DNA from: Oceanisphaera marina
GTDB lineage: Bacteria > Pseudomonadota > Gammaproteobacteria > Enterobacterales > Aeromonadaceae
Assembly (NCBI RefSeq): GCF_014643915.1
Contig: NZ_BMKE01000019.1
Coordinates: 1 to 64,000 of the forward strand
Length of the DNA: 64,000 bases
Direction of reading: 5' to 3'
In this document: piece after piece, positions 53,044 through 61,525 of the stretch
Layout: each line of letters opens with the position of its first letter
How positions within the stretch are numbered: the first letter of the stretch is position 1
Notes under the pieces: generated by a model
What the model saw: the letters and a program-made list of their open reading frames with translations, nothing else
Database searches by the model: none
Told to the model about the DNA's origin: nothing
Position numbers and translations under genes: made by a program

Positions 53044-53388
53044 ATGAAGAAGACATGGATTAATGTATTGCTATTGGCCTCTGTGACCGCTTTTGGTCTT
53101 GCTGCCTGTGATAATAAAGGCCCTGCAGAACAAGCCGGCGAAAACCTGGACGAGTCTATTGAGCAGGTACAGGAACAAAGCCGGGAAGCGGCTGACGACA
53201 CCAAAGAAGCGCTGGGCCTGGAAGAAAAAGGCACCATGGAGAAAATGGGTGAAAGCCTGGATGAAACCGCTCAGGATATTAAAGAAGGCACCAGCGAGCA
53301 GGTAGACAAAGCCACCAAGGCAATGGACGACGCAGCCGATGCGGCCGACCGCAAAATTGACGAGCTGATGGCAGAAGATAATCAGTAA
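53044..53388 (+). CDS. Small lipoprotein, second of a paralogous pair
   Basis: A 114-residue lipoprotein with signal INVLLLASVTAFGLAAC (Cys 22) and an acidic Ala/Glu/Asp-rich helical body with heptad-like spacing (MGESLDETAQDIKEGTSEQV; DKATKAMDDAADAADRKIDE). It is similar after the lipid anchor to the 100-residue lipoprotein at 52286. The overall style is of stress-induced, YtxH/late-embryogenesis-like helical proteins. AGGAG precedes the ATG. Confidence 0.82.
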   Translation: MKKTWINVLLLASVTAFGLAACDNKGPAEQAGENLDESIEQVQEQSREAADDTKEALGLEEKGTMEKMGESLDETAQDIKEGTSEQVDKATKAMDDAADAADRKIDELMAEDNQ

Positions 53389-53451
53389 ACCCAACCCTGT
53401 GAAGCGCGAAGGGAACAGGGTGAAGAGAAAAACATAAACTTCATCACGACA

Positions 53452-53481
53452 AAAGCACCGACCTTGTGGGGTCGGTGCTTT
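53452..53481 (+). terminator. Intrinsic terminator after the second lipoprotein
   Basis: AAAGCACCGACC (53452-53463), loop TTGTGG, GGTCGGTGCTTT (53470-53481). Its A/T ends make it usable from both sides; it also lies past the end of the K+ channel gene. Confidence 0.85.
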
Positions 53482-53515
53482 ATTTGGTCAGAGCGTATTC
53501 CCTTTACTCTTCACT

Positions 53516-54340
53516 CTACCCCTCTTCACTTTTGGGCTCCATTCCACCACCGCAATATTTGCAGTATTTGGCATCCTGATCGTGCCCGGTCTTGTCACAT
53601 TGCGGGCAATGGCGCATATCGTACTCGCGGCGCATTTCTCGCCCCAGCTCGGCACTTAAAATACCAGTGGGTACCGCAATAATGGCGTAGCCCATCAACA
53701 TGGTAACCGCAGCAATCCCCTGCCCCAGCGGCGTTTGTGGCGTAATATCACCAAACCCCACCGTGGTAATGGTCACAATGGCCCAGTAAATACTGATGGG
53801 AATACTGGTAAAGCCGTTTTCCGGCCCTTCCACCACATACAATAAAGAACCGAACAGCGTCACCAGAATAAAAAGACTGCTGAAAAAAACCATGATCTTG
53901 CGCCGGCTCTGGTTCAGCGAGCGCAACAGTACATTGGCTTCGTTGGCATAGCGAAACAGCTTCAGAATGCGAAATACCCGCAACACACGCAGCAAGCGCA
54001 CCATCAGCAGAAAGTTGGCGCCAGGAATAAAGACCGCCAGATAAGACGGCATGACCGCCAATACATCGATAATGCCGTAAAAACTGCGAATATAGCCCAG
54101 TCGATTCTGCGCGCAGTAAATTCGCACCCCGTATTCCAGGGTAAATAACAGGGTAAAGGCCCATTCCAGAGCATACAGGGTATCGCCGATATGAACGCGT
54201 ACCGAACTCATGGAGTCCAGCAGCAGTACTGCTATCGACAACAGAATAACGACAATCAGCGCCAGATCGAAACGGCGGCCCGCCGGGGTTTCGGTGCCAA
54301 AAATTACCGTATAAAGCACATCCTTGCTGGGCCACTGCAT
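53516..54340 (-). CDS. Voltage-gated K+ channel with C-terminal zinc ribbon
   Basis: A 274-residue six-helix channel of the Kv type. The S4 voltage sensor is LMVRLLRVLRVFRILKLFRY with regularly spaced Arg. The selectivity filter is TITTVGFGDITPQTP. After S6 (AVTMLMGYAIIAVPTGIL) a short tail carries CPQC and CKYC (HCPQCDKTGHDQDAKYCKYC), a zinc-ribbon-like four-cysteine motif. It would form a tetramer in the inner membrane; the ribbon may aid assembly. AAGGAC precedes the ATG. Confidence 0.9.
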   Translation of the reverse strand: MQWPSKDVLYTVIFGTETPAGRRFDLALIVVILLSIAVLLLDSMSSVRVHIGDTLYALEWAFTLLFTLEYGVRIYCAQNRLGYIRSFYGIIDVLAVMPSYLAVFIPGANFLLMVRLLRVLRVFRILKLFRYANEANVLLRSLNQSRRKIMVFFSSLFILVTLFGSLLYVVEGPENGFTSIPISIYWAIVTITTVGFGDITPQTPLGQGIAAVTMLMGYAIIAVPTGILSAELGREMRREYDMRHCPQCDKTGHDQDAKYCKYCGGGMEPKSEEG

Positions 54341-54368
54341 CCATTGTCCTTATTGGCGGAGCGCCAAA

Positions 54369-55226
54369 TTACAGGTCGTGATATCGCTCGCAGGCGATCA
54401 GGGTATTTTCCATTAACGACGCCACCGTCATGGGGCCAACGCCACCGGGCACTGGGGTAATATAGGCGGCTCGCTCGGCAGCCACCGCATATTCCACATC
54501 ACCCACCAGGCGGCCATCATCCAGCCGGTTGATGCCCACATCGATCACTACGGCACCGGGCTTGATCCAGTCACCGGGAATAAAACCGGGCTTGCCCACC
54601 GCCACAACCAGCAGATCGGCGCCCTCTACCTTGGCCTTGAGATCTTCGGTAAATCGGTGACAGGTAGTGGTGGTACAACCGGCCAGCAGCAGCTCCAGCG
54701 TCATGGGGCGCCCGACGATGTTGGACGCGCCCACCACCACGGCATTAAGACCGTGGGTCTTGATGTGGCTGCGTTCAATCAGGGTAATAATGCCCTTGGG
54801 AGTACAGGGGCGCAGCGCGGGAATACGCTGGGCCAGACGACCTATGTTGTAAGGATGAAAGCCGTCTACATCTTTGTGGGGGTGAATACGTTCAATGATC
54901 GGGGTGCTGTCTATATGATTGGGCAGGGGTAACTGCACCAGAATGCCGTCTATGGTGCTGTCCTGGTTCAGCTCGTCGATCAGCTCCAGCAATTGCTGTT
55001 CTGTGGCCTCTTTGGGCAGATCGTAAGACTTGGAAATAAACCCTACTTCTTCACAGGCTCGCCGCTTGCTGCCGACATAGACCTGAGAGGCAGGATTGGC
55101 TCCCACCAGAACAACCGCCAGTCCCGGTGCGCGTTTTCCCGCACGGGTTCGTTCGGCCACACGTTCGGCCACCTGGTTACGTACCGCCTGTGCAATCGCT
55201 TTTCCATCGATTATTTGAGCTGACAT
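54369..55226 (-). CDS. folD: Methylenetetrahydrofolate dehydrogenase/cyclohydrolase
   Basis: A 285-residue bifunctional folate enzyme that interconverts 5,10-methylene-, methenyl- and 10-formyl-tetrahydrofolate. Signatures are [20 protein letters not shown] (catalytic Lys), [13 protein letters not shown], the NADP-binding [20 protein letters not shown] and [18 protein letters not shown]. One-carbon units from the demethylation route could feed here, but the gene is a housekeeping one. It precedes the tRNA pair on the opposite strand. Confidence 0.95.
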   Translation of the reverse strand: MSAQIIDGKAIAQAVRNQVAERVAERTRAGKRAPGLAVVLVGANPASQVYVGSKRRACEEVGFISKSYDLPKEATEQQLLELIDELNQDSTIDGILVQLPLPNHIDSTPIIERIHPHKDVDGFHPYNIGRLAQRIPALRPCTPKGIITLIERSHIKTHGLNAVVVGASNIVGRPMTLELLLAGCTTTTCHRFTEDLKAKVEGADLLVVAVGKPGFIPGDWIKPGAVVIDVGINRLDDGRLVGDVEYAVAAERAAYITPVPGGVGPMTVASLMENTLIACERYHDL

Positions 55227-55382
55227 CTGCGTTGATTCTCACCTTTATAAACCTGGGGTGATTGTCGCATTTTTTCACGGCTTTGATAAGCGAGCTCCCA
55301 CGGCTTTCGTCGTTGAAAATGCCCAATATTTACCCACAATGAGCAATTGGTCGCCTCAGGTGTACGAGGCAGGATAAAGCCG

Positions 55383-55411
55383 TTGACCCCTGTGGGGCAA
55401 ATGGGTATTAT
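55383..55411 (+). promoter_or_regulatory. tRNA promoter
   Basis: TTGACC (55383-55388) and TATTAT (55406-55411) are separated by 17 bp. They are followed by a GC-rich discriminator (GCCGCCCC), as in growth-rate-controlled stable RNA promoters. The first tRNA starts about 60 bases downstream. Confidence 0.75.
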
Positions 55412-55478
55412 GCCGCCCCGTTAGCGCAAAGTATTACCTGTCATAAGGTTAGGTTGTGCAACGAGAAAAGTAACAAAA

Positions 55479-55555
55479 GCGCCCTTAGCTCAGCTGGATA
55501 GAGCACCCGCCTTCTAAGCGGGTGGTCGCAGGTTCGAGTCCTGCAGGGCGCGCCA
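55479..55555 (+). tRNA. tRNA-Arg (UCU)
   Basis: Acceptor stem GCGCCCT with AGGGCGC, encoded CCA at 55553-55555. The anticodon stem CCCGC (55506-55510) and GCGGG (55518-55522) hold loop CTTCTAA with anticodon TCT at 55513-55515. TTCGAGTC is the T loop. Confidence 0.95.
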
Positions 55556-55560
55556 TCTTT

Positions 55561-55637
55561 GGTGACCGTAGCTCAGTTGGTAGAGTCCCGGATTGTGATT
55601 CCGGTTGTCGCGGGTTCGAGCCCCGTCGGTCACCCCA
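55561..55637 (+). tRNA. tRNA-His (GUG)
   Basis: Acceptor stem GTGACCG with CGGTCAC plus the extra G at -1 (55561) pairing with C73, as is unique to tRNA-His. CCA is encoded at 55635-55637. Anticodon GTG is at 55595-55597 in a CCGGA/TCCGG stem. It is five bases after tRNA-Arg, so both are on one transcript. Confidence 0.95.
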
Positions 55638-55653
55638 TTATTGTGCTACTCTC

Positions 55654-56334
55654 TTATTGCTCCATTCCCTGTACTGCCTGTTGCTCAAGATGTGCCACCA
55701 GTTCGCTTGGCAGATTCAACTTGTGCGCCAATGCCTCAAGATATGCCCGCTCTACCGCCTGATCCGGATCTATCACCAGTCGCGATGCCAGATACAGCTC
55801 CGCTGCCTGCTCTGTGCCCGACGCCGATGCGGCAATATCGTGCAACGACGATGGCGCCGACAGCATATCGAATACCAGTGCCTTTTCTGCCGCCGATAGC
55901 GACATCTCTTCTACCTGTTCAAAAATAGCCGCCTGCTCGGTAGCATCTATGTGTCCATCCGCCTTGGCCGCCCCTATCATGGCGCGCATTAACGCCAGTT
56001 GAAACGACTCGCCGTTGGCTCCCGATTGATTCGGTGAAAAACGCGCATCCAGCTCTTGCACATCGGCGGCAGTAGCAGGTTGCGCCTGGGCCGGACTCTG
56101 ATTTTGTTGCCAGTTCTGGTAGGCTTTCCACGCCATGGCACCCGCGGCGGCCAGCCCGGCATATTTAAGCGTGCCGCCGGCCATCTTGCGCCCTTTCTTG
56201 CTGCCCATCAGTAACCCCAGAATGCCGCCGGTGGCCGCTCCCTTGCCAAAACCGGCGCCCTTGGCCAACCCTTTCACTTTATCCAGCCCCTGACCACTGC
56301 CCAGAAACTGGCTGATCAATTTATCTACTTGCAT
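55654..56334 (-). CDS. YebE-like DUF533/TerB-fold inner membrane protein, end of the psp operon
   Basis: A 226-residue protein of the DUF533 group. A glycine-rich N-terminal region (GLAKGAGFGKGAATGGILGL) leads to a hydrophobic segment (LKYAGLAAAGAMAWKAYQNW). The C-terminal TerB-like helical domain has LMRAMIGAAKADGHIDATEQ. In E. coli yebE is part of the envelope stress response. It follows pspC after 30 bases and is convergent with the tRNAs. The ATG at 56334 has AAGGAG; a GTG two codons earlier is the alternative. Confidence 0.85.
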   Translation of the reverse strand: MQVDKLISQFLGSGQGLDKVKGLAKGAGFGKGAATGGILGLLMGSKKGRKMAGGTLKYAGLAAAGAMAWKAYQNWQQNQSPAQAQPATAADVQELDARFSPNQSGANGESFQLALMRAMIGAAKADGHIDATEQAAIFEQVEEMSLSAAEKALVFDMLSAPSSLHDIAASASGTEQAAELYLASRLVIDPDQAVERAYLEALAHKLNLPSELVAHLEQQAVQGMEQ

Positions 56335-56364
56335 GGACACTCCTTGAATTGTTCGTCATTACGT

Positions 56365-56754
56365 TTATTTATGTTTATCCAGATCCCTGAACTCTCGACG
56401 CACCCGAAATTCCTGCGAGGTGAGCAGCCGCTCCATTTTAGCCACCCGTCCGTTCAGCCCCTGCAAACGAGTCTCGAGTTTAGTCAGCGCATCATTGGGC
56501 GACAGGCCCGACTGCCAGCCGGTGCTTTTTACATGGGCCGGCCCGGCTTCTTCCGTTTGCGGCCGATCGTCAAGCAACAGCCAGGCGGCAATATAGAGCA
56601 CCAGAGTCAAAAAACTGGTAAACACCAACCCGGTGACCGCCAGTACCCGCACCAGCCAGGGCTCGACGCCGACCTTGCGCGCAATACCGGCACACACGCC
56701 ACCCAACTTGCCGTTGCGTTTGTCACGATACAAATTAATCAAGGTTGACGCCAT
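56365..56754 (-). CDS. pspC: Phage shock protein C
   Basis: A 129-residue protein with the PspC domain (LYRDKRNGKLGGVCAGIARK; GVEPWLVRVLAVTGLVFTSF), one transmembrane helix and a C-terminal coiled coil (LTKLETRLQGLNGRVAKMER). It senses envelope stress together with PspB and helps release PspA from PspF. AGGAGG precedes the ATG. It overlaps pspB by 16 bases. Confidence 0.93.
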   Translation of the reverse strand: MASTLINLYRDKRNGKLGGVCAGIARKVGVEPWLVRVLAVTGLVFTSFLTLVLYIAAWLLLDDRPQTEEAGPAHVKSTGWQSGLSPNDALTKLETRLQGLNGRVAKMERLLTSQEFRVRREFRDLDKHK

Positions 56755-56972
56755 CCGGGAACCTCCTGATCCAATAGCCGCTCAAGGGTGTTCACTCGCT
56801 CGGCCAATTGTTCGGTTTGAGTCAGACTTTGCTCCAGTCGCACACGAGCGGTTTCGCCCAGCCCTTCATCCAACCGACGCTTGCTGCGATAATGCAGCAC
56901 CAGCCAGATGGGCACCACCAGAAACAAAAAGATATTCAATGGGGCCACCAGGGCCCAGGCCAGCTCAGACAT
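56739..56972 (-). CDS. pspB: Phage shock protein B
   Basis: A 77-residue protein with one N-terminal membrane helix (ALVAPLNIFLFLVVPIWLVL) and a charged helical tail (ARVRLEQSLTQTEQLAERVN). Length and layout are those of PspB. Its ATG overlaps the pspA stop by one base. Confidence 0.92.
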   Translation of the reverse strand: MSELAWALVAPLNIFLFLVVPIWLVLHYRSKRRLDEGLGETARVRLEQSLTQTEQLAERVNTLERLLDQEVPGWRQP

Positions 56973-57637
56973 TAGCCCTCCTCGCTGTTATTCATCTTAG
57001 CCTTTAATTTACTCAGCTCCTGGCTGATGGCATCGTCCACTTCCAGCTCGGCAAATGATTGATCCAGCCCCTTGCTCTGGCTGTAAAGGTCAGCCTTGGC
57101 TTCCAACTCGTCTATTTTGCGCTCCATGCGATCAAACTTGTCTACCGATGAGGCAGTTTCGCTGTAGCGCACCCGCTCTTGTACCTTGATGCGGCTTTGA
57201 GCACTGCGCTCGCGCAACTGCATGGCCTGCTGCCGAGCTCTGGCATCCACCAGCTTGTCTTCCAGCGCGCTTATCGCCTGGGACAATTTATCGATGCCTT
57301 CACCCACTACCTGTTGCTCGTGATCCAGCGCCTTCAGCAGGTCGGCCTGTTTGCTTTTTTCCAGCAAGGCGGCTCGCGCCAGGTCTTCACGATCCCGACT
57401 GAGCGCCAGCTCGGCCTTGCCTTGCCATTCACTCACCCGTTCCTGATGACGATCAACCTGGCGCAACAAGTCTTTTTGCTCTGCCAGAAAACGCGCCAGG
57501 TTGGAACGCTCACGCACCAGCTCGTCTTCCATTTCCTGAATAATCAGCCGCACCATTTTGGCCGGGTCTTCGGCCTTATCCAGCAGCGAATTCAGATTGG
57601 CATTAACGATGTCTGCCAGACGAGAAAAAATACTCAT
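56972..57637 (-). CDS. pspA: Phage shock protein A
   Basis: A 221-residue coiled-coil protein of the PspA/IM30/ESCRT-III family. It starts FSRLADIVNANLNSLLDKAE followed by DPAKMVRLIIQEMEDELVRE. Almost the whole length is helical. It represses PspF and supports damaged membranes. The ATG at 57637 has AAGGAG seven bases upstream. It is the first gene of the pspABC-yebE operon. Confidence 0.95.
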   Translation of the reverse strand: MSIFSRLADIVNANLNSLLDKAEDPAKMVRLIIQEMEDELVRERSNLARFLAEQKDLLRQVDRHQERVSEWQGKAELALSRDREDLARAALLEKSKQADLLKALDHEQQVVGEGIDKLSQAISALEDKLVDARARQQAMQLRERSAQSRIKVQERVRYSETASSVDKFDRMERKIDELEAKADLYSQSKGLDQSFAELEVDDAISQELSKLKAKMNNSEEG

Positions 57638-57799
57638 GTTGATACTCCTTGATATAAAGTGACAGATGATGCCCAAAGGCAATATCGGCTGCCTGGTTAT
57701 TCGCTTAGCCAGCCATTTAACTCGCTAGTGGCTTGGCTGACTTTCTACCCTTGATGCAATTCATCCTTAATGCTAACTATCCTTAATAACCAAACAATT

Positions 57800-57815
57800 T
57801 ACAATTTTCATGCCA
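57800..57815 (-). promoter_or_regulatory. Sigma54 promoter of pspA
   Basis: The minus strand reads TGGCATGAAAATTGTA. Sequence and spacing match the sigma54 consensus except C to T in the -24 block and the final -12 base. It resembles the E. coli pspA promoter as I remember it (TTGGCACGCAAATTGT). The start site would be near 57788, giving a 150-base leader. Confidence 0.75.
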
Positions 57816-57873
57816 ACTAGAAAGACAGAGTTAAGCGTTTGAAAATAAACTAAATTAATCATCCACCCTAACA

Positions 57874-57888
57874 ACTCACCAACTGAGT
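57874..57888. promoter_or_regulatory. Candidate PspF upstream activating site
   Basis: ACTCA-CCAAC-TGAGT is an exact palindrome with a five-base spacer, centred about 93 bases upstream of the pspA start site and overlapping the likely pspF -35 region. This is the expected place for PspF binding that both activates pspA and represses pspF. Confidence 0.55.
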
Positions 57889-57903
57889 CGCGGCGAATAT
57901 AGC

Positions 57904-57909
57904 TATAAT
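57904..57909 (+). promoter_or_regulatory. Sigma70 -10 box for pspF
   Basis: A perfect TATAAT lies 43 bases upstream of the pspF ATG. The -35 hexamer at 17-bp spacing (AACTGA, 57881-57886) is poor and lies inside the candidate PspF site. Confidence 0.55.
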
Positions 57910-57951
57910 CTGGTAAATTTAACCACCCTGGTGACTTATCAAGAGGCGCTT

Positions 57952-58956
57952 ATGCACAATGATCTGATTGGCCAATCCAATGCGCTGCTGTCGGTGCTGG
58001 AGCAAACGTCACTGTTGGCGCCATTACACAAGCCGGTGCTGGTGGTGGGTGAGCGCGGCACCGGCAAAGAGCTGGTGGCCCATCGCCTGCATTATTTGTC
58101 ACCCCGCTGGCAGCAACCCTTTATTTCGCTAAATTGTGCCACCCTGGCCGAAACCTTGCTGGAAAATGAACTGTTCGGCCACGAAGTGGGCGCCTTTACC
58201 GGCGCACAAAAGCGCCATTTGGGTCGTTTTGAGCGCGCCAATGGCGGCACCCTGTTTTTAGATGAACTGGCCAGCACCAGCCCCCGGGTGCAGGAAAAGC
58301 TGCTGCGGGTGATTGAATACGGCGAATTCGAGCGGGTGGGCGGCAGTCAGGCGGTGCAGGTCGATGTAAGGCTGGTGTGTGCCACCAATCAGGATCTGCC
58401 CAGTTTGGCGCAAAAGGGCGACTTTCGGGCCGATCTGCTTGATAGACTGGCCTTTGATGTGGTTACATTGCCGCCCCTGCGCGCCAGGGACGACGATATC
58501 ATTCGTCTGGCCGAGCATTTTGCCGTTAATTTATGCATGGAATTGGGCTGGCCACTGTTTGCCGGCTTTAGTGGTGCGGTACGCCAACAGTTACTCGCCC
58601 ACCCCTGGCCTGGCAATGTGCGCGAGCTGAAAAACGTGATTGAACGCAGCCTGTATCGCCACGGCCAGCCAGAAGTGGCGCTCAAGGAATTGTATCTGGA
58701 TCCCTTCGCCTCGCCCTGGCGACCGGGAAACCATAACCAAACCAGGGCGGATAACGCCGTAATACTGCCACTGGATATAAAAGCCCACCTGGCACAACAA
58801 GAAGTGCGCTTGCTGAAGGCGGCATTGGAGCAGACGCATTATCACCAGCGCCAGGCAGCCGAACAGCTGGGCTTGAGTTATCATCAGCTGCGTGGCCTGT
58901 TGCGTAAATACGCCGCAGAGCTTCCCCTCGGCGGGCAGGAAGAACACAAGGATTAA
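57952..58956 (+). CDS. pspF: Psp operon transcriptional activator
   Basis: A 334-residue sigma54 activator that lacks an N-terminal sensory domain, as PspF does: the AAA+ domain begins at residue 1. Walker A is VVGERGTGKELVA, the sigma54 loop is GAFTGAQKRHLG, Walker B is GGTLFLDELAS, and the arginine region is FRADLLDRLAFDVV. The C-terminal Fis HTH is QRQAAEQLGLSYHQLRGLLR. The ATG at 57952 is set by AAGAGG; a GTG at 57931 would add seven residues. sapA starts two bases after its stop. Confidence 0.95.
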   Translation: MHNDLIGQSNALLSVLEQTSLLAPLHKPVLVVGERGTGKELVAHRLHYLSPRWQQPFISLNCATLAETLLENELFGHEVGAFTGAQKRHLGRFERANGGTLFLDELASTSPRVQEKLLRVIEYGEFERVGGSQAVQVDVRLVCATNQDLPSLAQKGDFRADLLDRLAFDVVTLPPLRARDDDIIRLAEHFAVNLCMELGWPLFAGFSGAVRQQLLAHPWPGNVRELKNVIERSLYRHGQPEVALKELYLDPFASPWRPGNHNQTRADNAVILPLDIKAHLAQQEVRLLKAALEQTHYHQRQAAEQLGLSYHQLRGLLRKYAAELPLGGQEEHKD

Positions 58957-58958
58957 GT

Positions 58959-60560
58959 ATGCGATTATGGCTTTGGGGACTGCTGACCAGCCTGTTACTG
59001 GCAGGGTGTGACAATAGCAACCAGCAACTGGCTCGAGAAAGCCTGCTGTATTGTATGGCAAGCGCACCGCTGAGTTTTAATCCGCAATTGGTTATTTCTA
59101 CCGAGACCCTGGGGGCGACGGCCCATCAGTTATACGATCGTCTGCTGGACCTCGACCCGCTCACCCAGCAATTGACGCCGTCATTGGCCAGCCACTGGCA
59201 ACGCAGTGACGATGGCCTGCGCTACCGTTTTACCCTGCGCGAGGGGGTCTCTTTTCACCAAACGCCCTGGTTCAGCCCCGGCCGTACCCTGACGGCAGAA
59301 GATGTGGTATTCACTTTCAGCCGTATCATGGACAAACAGCATCCTTATCACGACATTAACGGCGGTCGTTACCCGTTTTTCGACAGCGTTGACTGGTCGG
59401 GATTAGTGAGCGAAGTACGCGCCCTTGACTCGCACCAGGTCGAATTTGTATTGACCCGCCCCAATGCGGACTTTCTTGGCTATCTGGCCACGGATTATGC
59501 GGTGATATTGTCGGCAGAATATGGCGAGCAACTGCTGACGGCAGGCACCCCTGAGCAACTGGATCAACACCCGATAGGAACCGGTCCCTTTATGCTCAGT
59601 CTATACAGGCCCGATGAATTTATTCGTTATTATCCCCACCCACATTACTGGCGTGGCAGTGCCCCCATGAAGCAACTGGTCTTCGACATTACCCCCAAGT
59701 CATCCAAACGGCTGGCCAAATTACTGTCGGGTGAGTGTGATGTGATGGCCAATCCGTCGGCCAGCCAGCTGGCCGTGATCAAGCGCCACCCCGATCTTTC
59801 CCTGAGCGAAGCCCGCGGCATGAATGTGTCAGTGCTGGCACTCAATACCCAAAAAGCTCCCTTCGATGATATTCGCGTGCGCAGAGCCTTCAGCCTGGCG
59901 CTGGATCGGGAAGACCTGCTGCACGCCGTGTTCTTTGATACCGGGGAACTGGCGGGATCTTTATTACCCGCTTCTTCCTGGGGCCATGATCCCGACCTGA
60001 CCATGCCACCGGCCAATCAGGCCCGCGCCCGCTGGCTGCTGAAGCTGGCTGGTCTGAATGAGGGCATCAAAATGACGCTGCTCATGCCGTCCGGCGCTCG
60101 CACCTACAACCCGGATGGCCTTAAAACCGGACAGCTGATCCAGCAACGGCTGGCCGAGCTTGGCATCAAGGTCACCCTGAAAACCATGGATGAACAACTG
60201 TTGCGCCGCGAGCTGCTGGCCGGAGAGCATGACGCTGTGCTGACCGGCTGGTCTGCCGACACCCCAAGCCCGGATAATATGTTGCGCAACTTGCTGAGTT
60301 GCCGCGCCATTGCCGCCGGCACCAACGCCAGCCGCTGGTGCAACCCGCTGTTTGAACAGCATCTGAACCTGGCACTCACCCAGCCGTCACCAGAGGAACG
60401 CTTTTGGCATTATCAACGGGCGCAAACACTGGCTTATCGAGATATGGCGGTGATTCCTCTGGTGCACAGCCAGCGATTACTGTCTTATCACCCCCAGGTA
60501 AAGGGGCTGCAGCTACTGCCTTATGGTGGCGTGTCCTTCCATAAGGCTTACAAGGAGTAA
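58959..60560 (+). CDS. sapA: Peptide ABC transporter substrate-binding protein SapA
   Basis: A 533-residue solute-binding protein of the oligopeptide class. The signal ends in a lipobox (LLLAGC, about Cys 16), so it is a lipoprotein. Family features are YCMASAPLSFNPQLVISTET, AHQLYDRLLDLDPLTQQLTP, the ADVVFTFSR-type LTAEDVVFTFSRIMDKQHPY and NTQKAPFDDIRVRRAFSLAL. It may bind antimicrobial peptides or other ligands for SapBCDF. AAGGA precedes the ATG. Confidence 0.92.
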   Translation: MRLWLWGLLTSLLLAGCDNSNQQLARESLLYCMASAPLSFNPQLVISTETLGATAHQLYDRLLDLDPLTQQLTPSLASHWQRSDDGLRYRFTLREGVSFHQTPWFSPGRTLTAEDVVFTFSRIMDKQHPYHDINGGRYPFFDSVDWSGLVSEVRALDSHQVEFVLTRPNADFLGYLATDYAVILSAEYGEQLLTAGTPEQLDQHPIGTGPFMLSLYRPDEFIRYYPHPHYWRGSAPMKQLVFDITPKSSKRLAKLLSGECDVMANPSASQLAVIKRHPDLSLSEARGMNVSVLALNTQKAPFDDIRVRRAFSLALDREDLLHAVFFDTGELAGSLLPASSWGHDPDLTMPPANQARARWLLKLAGLNEGIKMTLLMPSGARTYNPDGLKTGQLIQQRLAELGIKVTLKTMDEQLLRRELLAGEHDAVLTGWSADTPSPDNMLRNLLSCRAIAAGTNASRWCNPLFEQHLNLALTQPSPEERFWHYQRAQTLAYRDMAVIPLVHSQRLLSYHPQVKGLQLLPYGGVSFHKAYKE

Positions 60561-60562
60561 CC

Positions 60563-61525
60563 ATGCTGCTTTATTTGTTACGCCGCCTGACGTTGTTGTT
60601 GAGTACGCTACTCATGCTGACGTTCATCGCCTATGTGCTGGAATTTCAGCTGATGAGTGATGACGCACCCGACTTTTTTCTGGGCTATATGGGTTTTTTG
60701 TATCAATTGCTGGCCGGTGACTTCGGCATGTCCAGTGCATCCGGCCTGCCGGTACTGGGGGCGCTCAGCCAGTATTTTCCCGCTACCCTGGAATTGTGTT
60801 TGGCGGCGTTTATCGTCTCGTTAGTGGTGGGCGTTCCCGCCGGTACTCTGGCCGCCTTGCGCCTGGGCCGCTGGCAAGACACCTTTATTCTTACCTGCAC
60901 CCTTATCGGTTATTCGGTACCCGTGTTTTGGCTTGGCATGTTGCTGGTGATGTTTTTTTCACTCAACCTCGGCTGGTTACCGGTGTCGGGTCAGCTCAGC
61001 CTGTTGTATGAAGTCAAACAGGTAACCGGCATCATGACCATAGACACCCTGCTTACCGATAATCAGTATCGGTGGCCGGCCTTTATGGACGCGCTGCGCC
61101 ACCTGTTATTGCCGGCAATGGTATTGGCGATAGTGCCGACTACCGAAGTGATCCGCCAGATCCGCAGCGCTCTGCTCGAGGTACTGAAGCAAAACTATAT
61201 TCGCGCCGCACTCACCAAAGGGCTGAGCGACCGGCATGTGATTTTGCGCCACGGCTTGCGCAACGCTTTTCCCATGGCCATTCCCACTCTGGGACTGCAG
61301 TTTGGTACCGTACTCACTTCGGCCATCATGACCGAAATTGTCTTCGACTGGCCCGGTCTTGGCCGCTGGCTAATCACCAGCATTGCCTTGCAGGACTATG
61401 CCGCCATCAAGGGCGGAACGCTGGCGATAGCCACCTTTACCATAGTCGCCAGTGCGGCCGTCGAAATCATGTCTACCCTGATTTACCCAGCCAGAAGGAA
61501 GGCCATTTATGCCACGCGGGGGTAA
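60563..61525 (+). CDS. sapB: Peptide ABC transporter permease SapB
   Basis: A 320-residue DppB-type permease with six helices. The EAA loop has LTKGLSDRHVILRHGLRNAF. It is preceded by sapA (two-base gap, AAGGAG) and overlaps sapC by 17 bases. Confidence 0.93.
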   Translation: MLLYLLRRLTLLLSTLLMLTFIAYVLEFQLMSDDAPDFFLGYMGFLYQLLAGDFGMSSASGLPVLGALSQYFPATLELCLAAFIVSLVVGVPAGTLAALRLGRWQDTFILTCTLIGYSVPVFWLGMLLVMFFSLNLGWLPVSGQLSLLYEVKQVTGIMTIDTLLTDNQYRWPAFMDALRHLLLPAMVLAIVPTTEVIRQIRSALLEVLKQNYIRAALTKGLSDRHVILRHGLRNAFPMAIPTLGLQFGTVLTSAIMTEIVFDWPGLGRWLITSIALQDYAAIKGGTLAIATFTIVASAAVEIMSTLIYPARRKAIYATRG

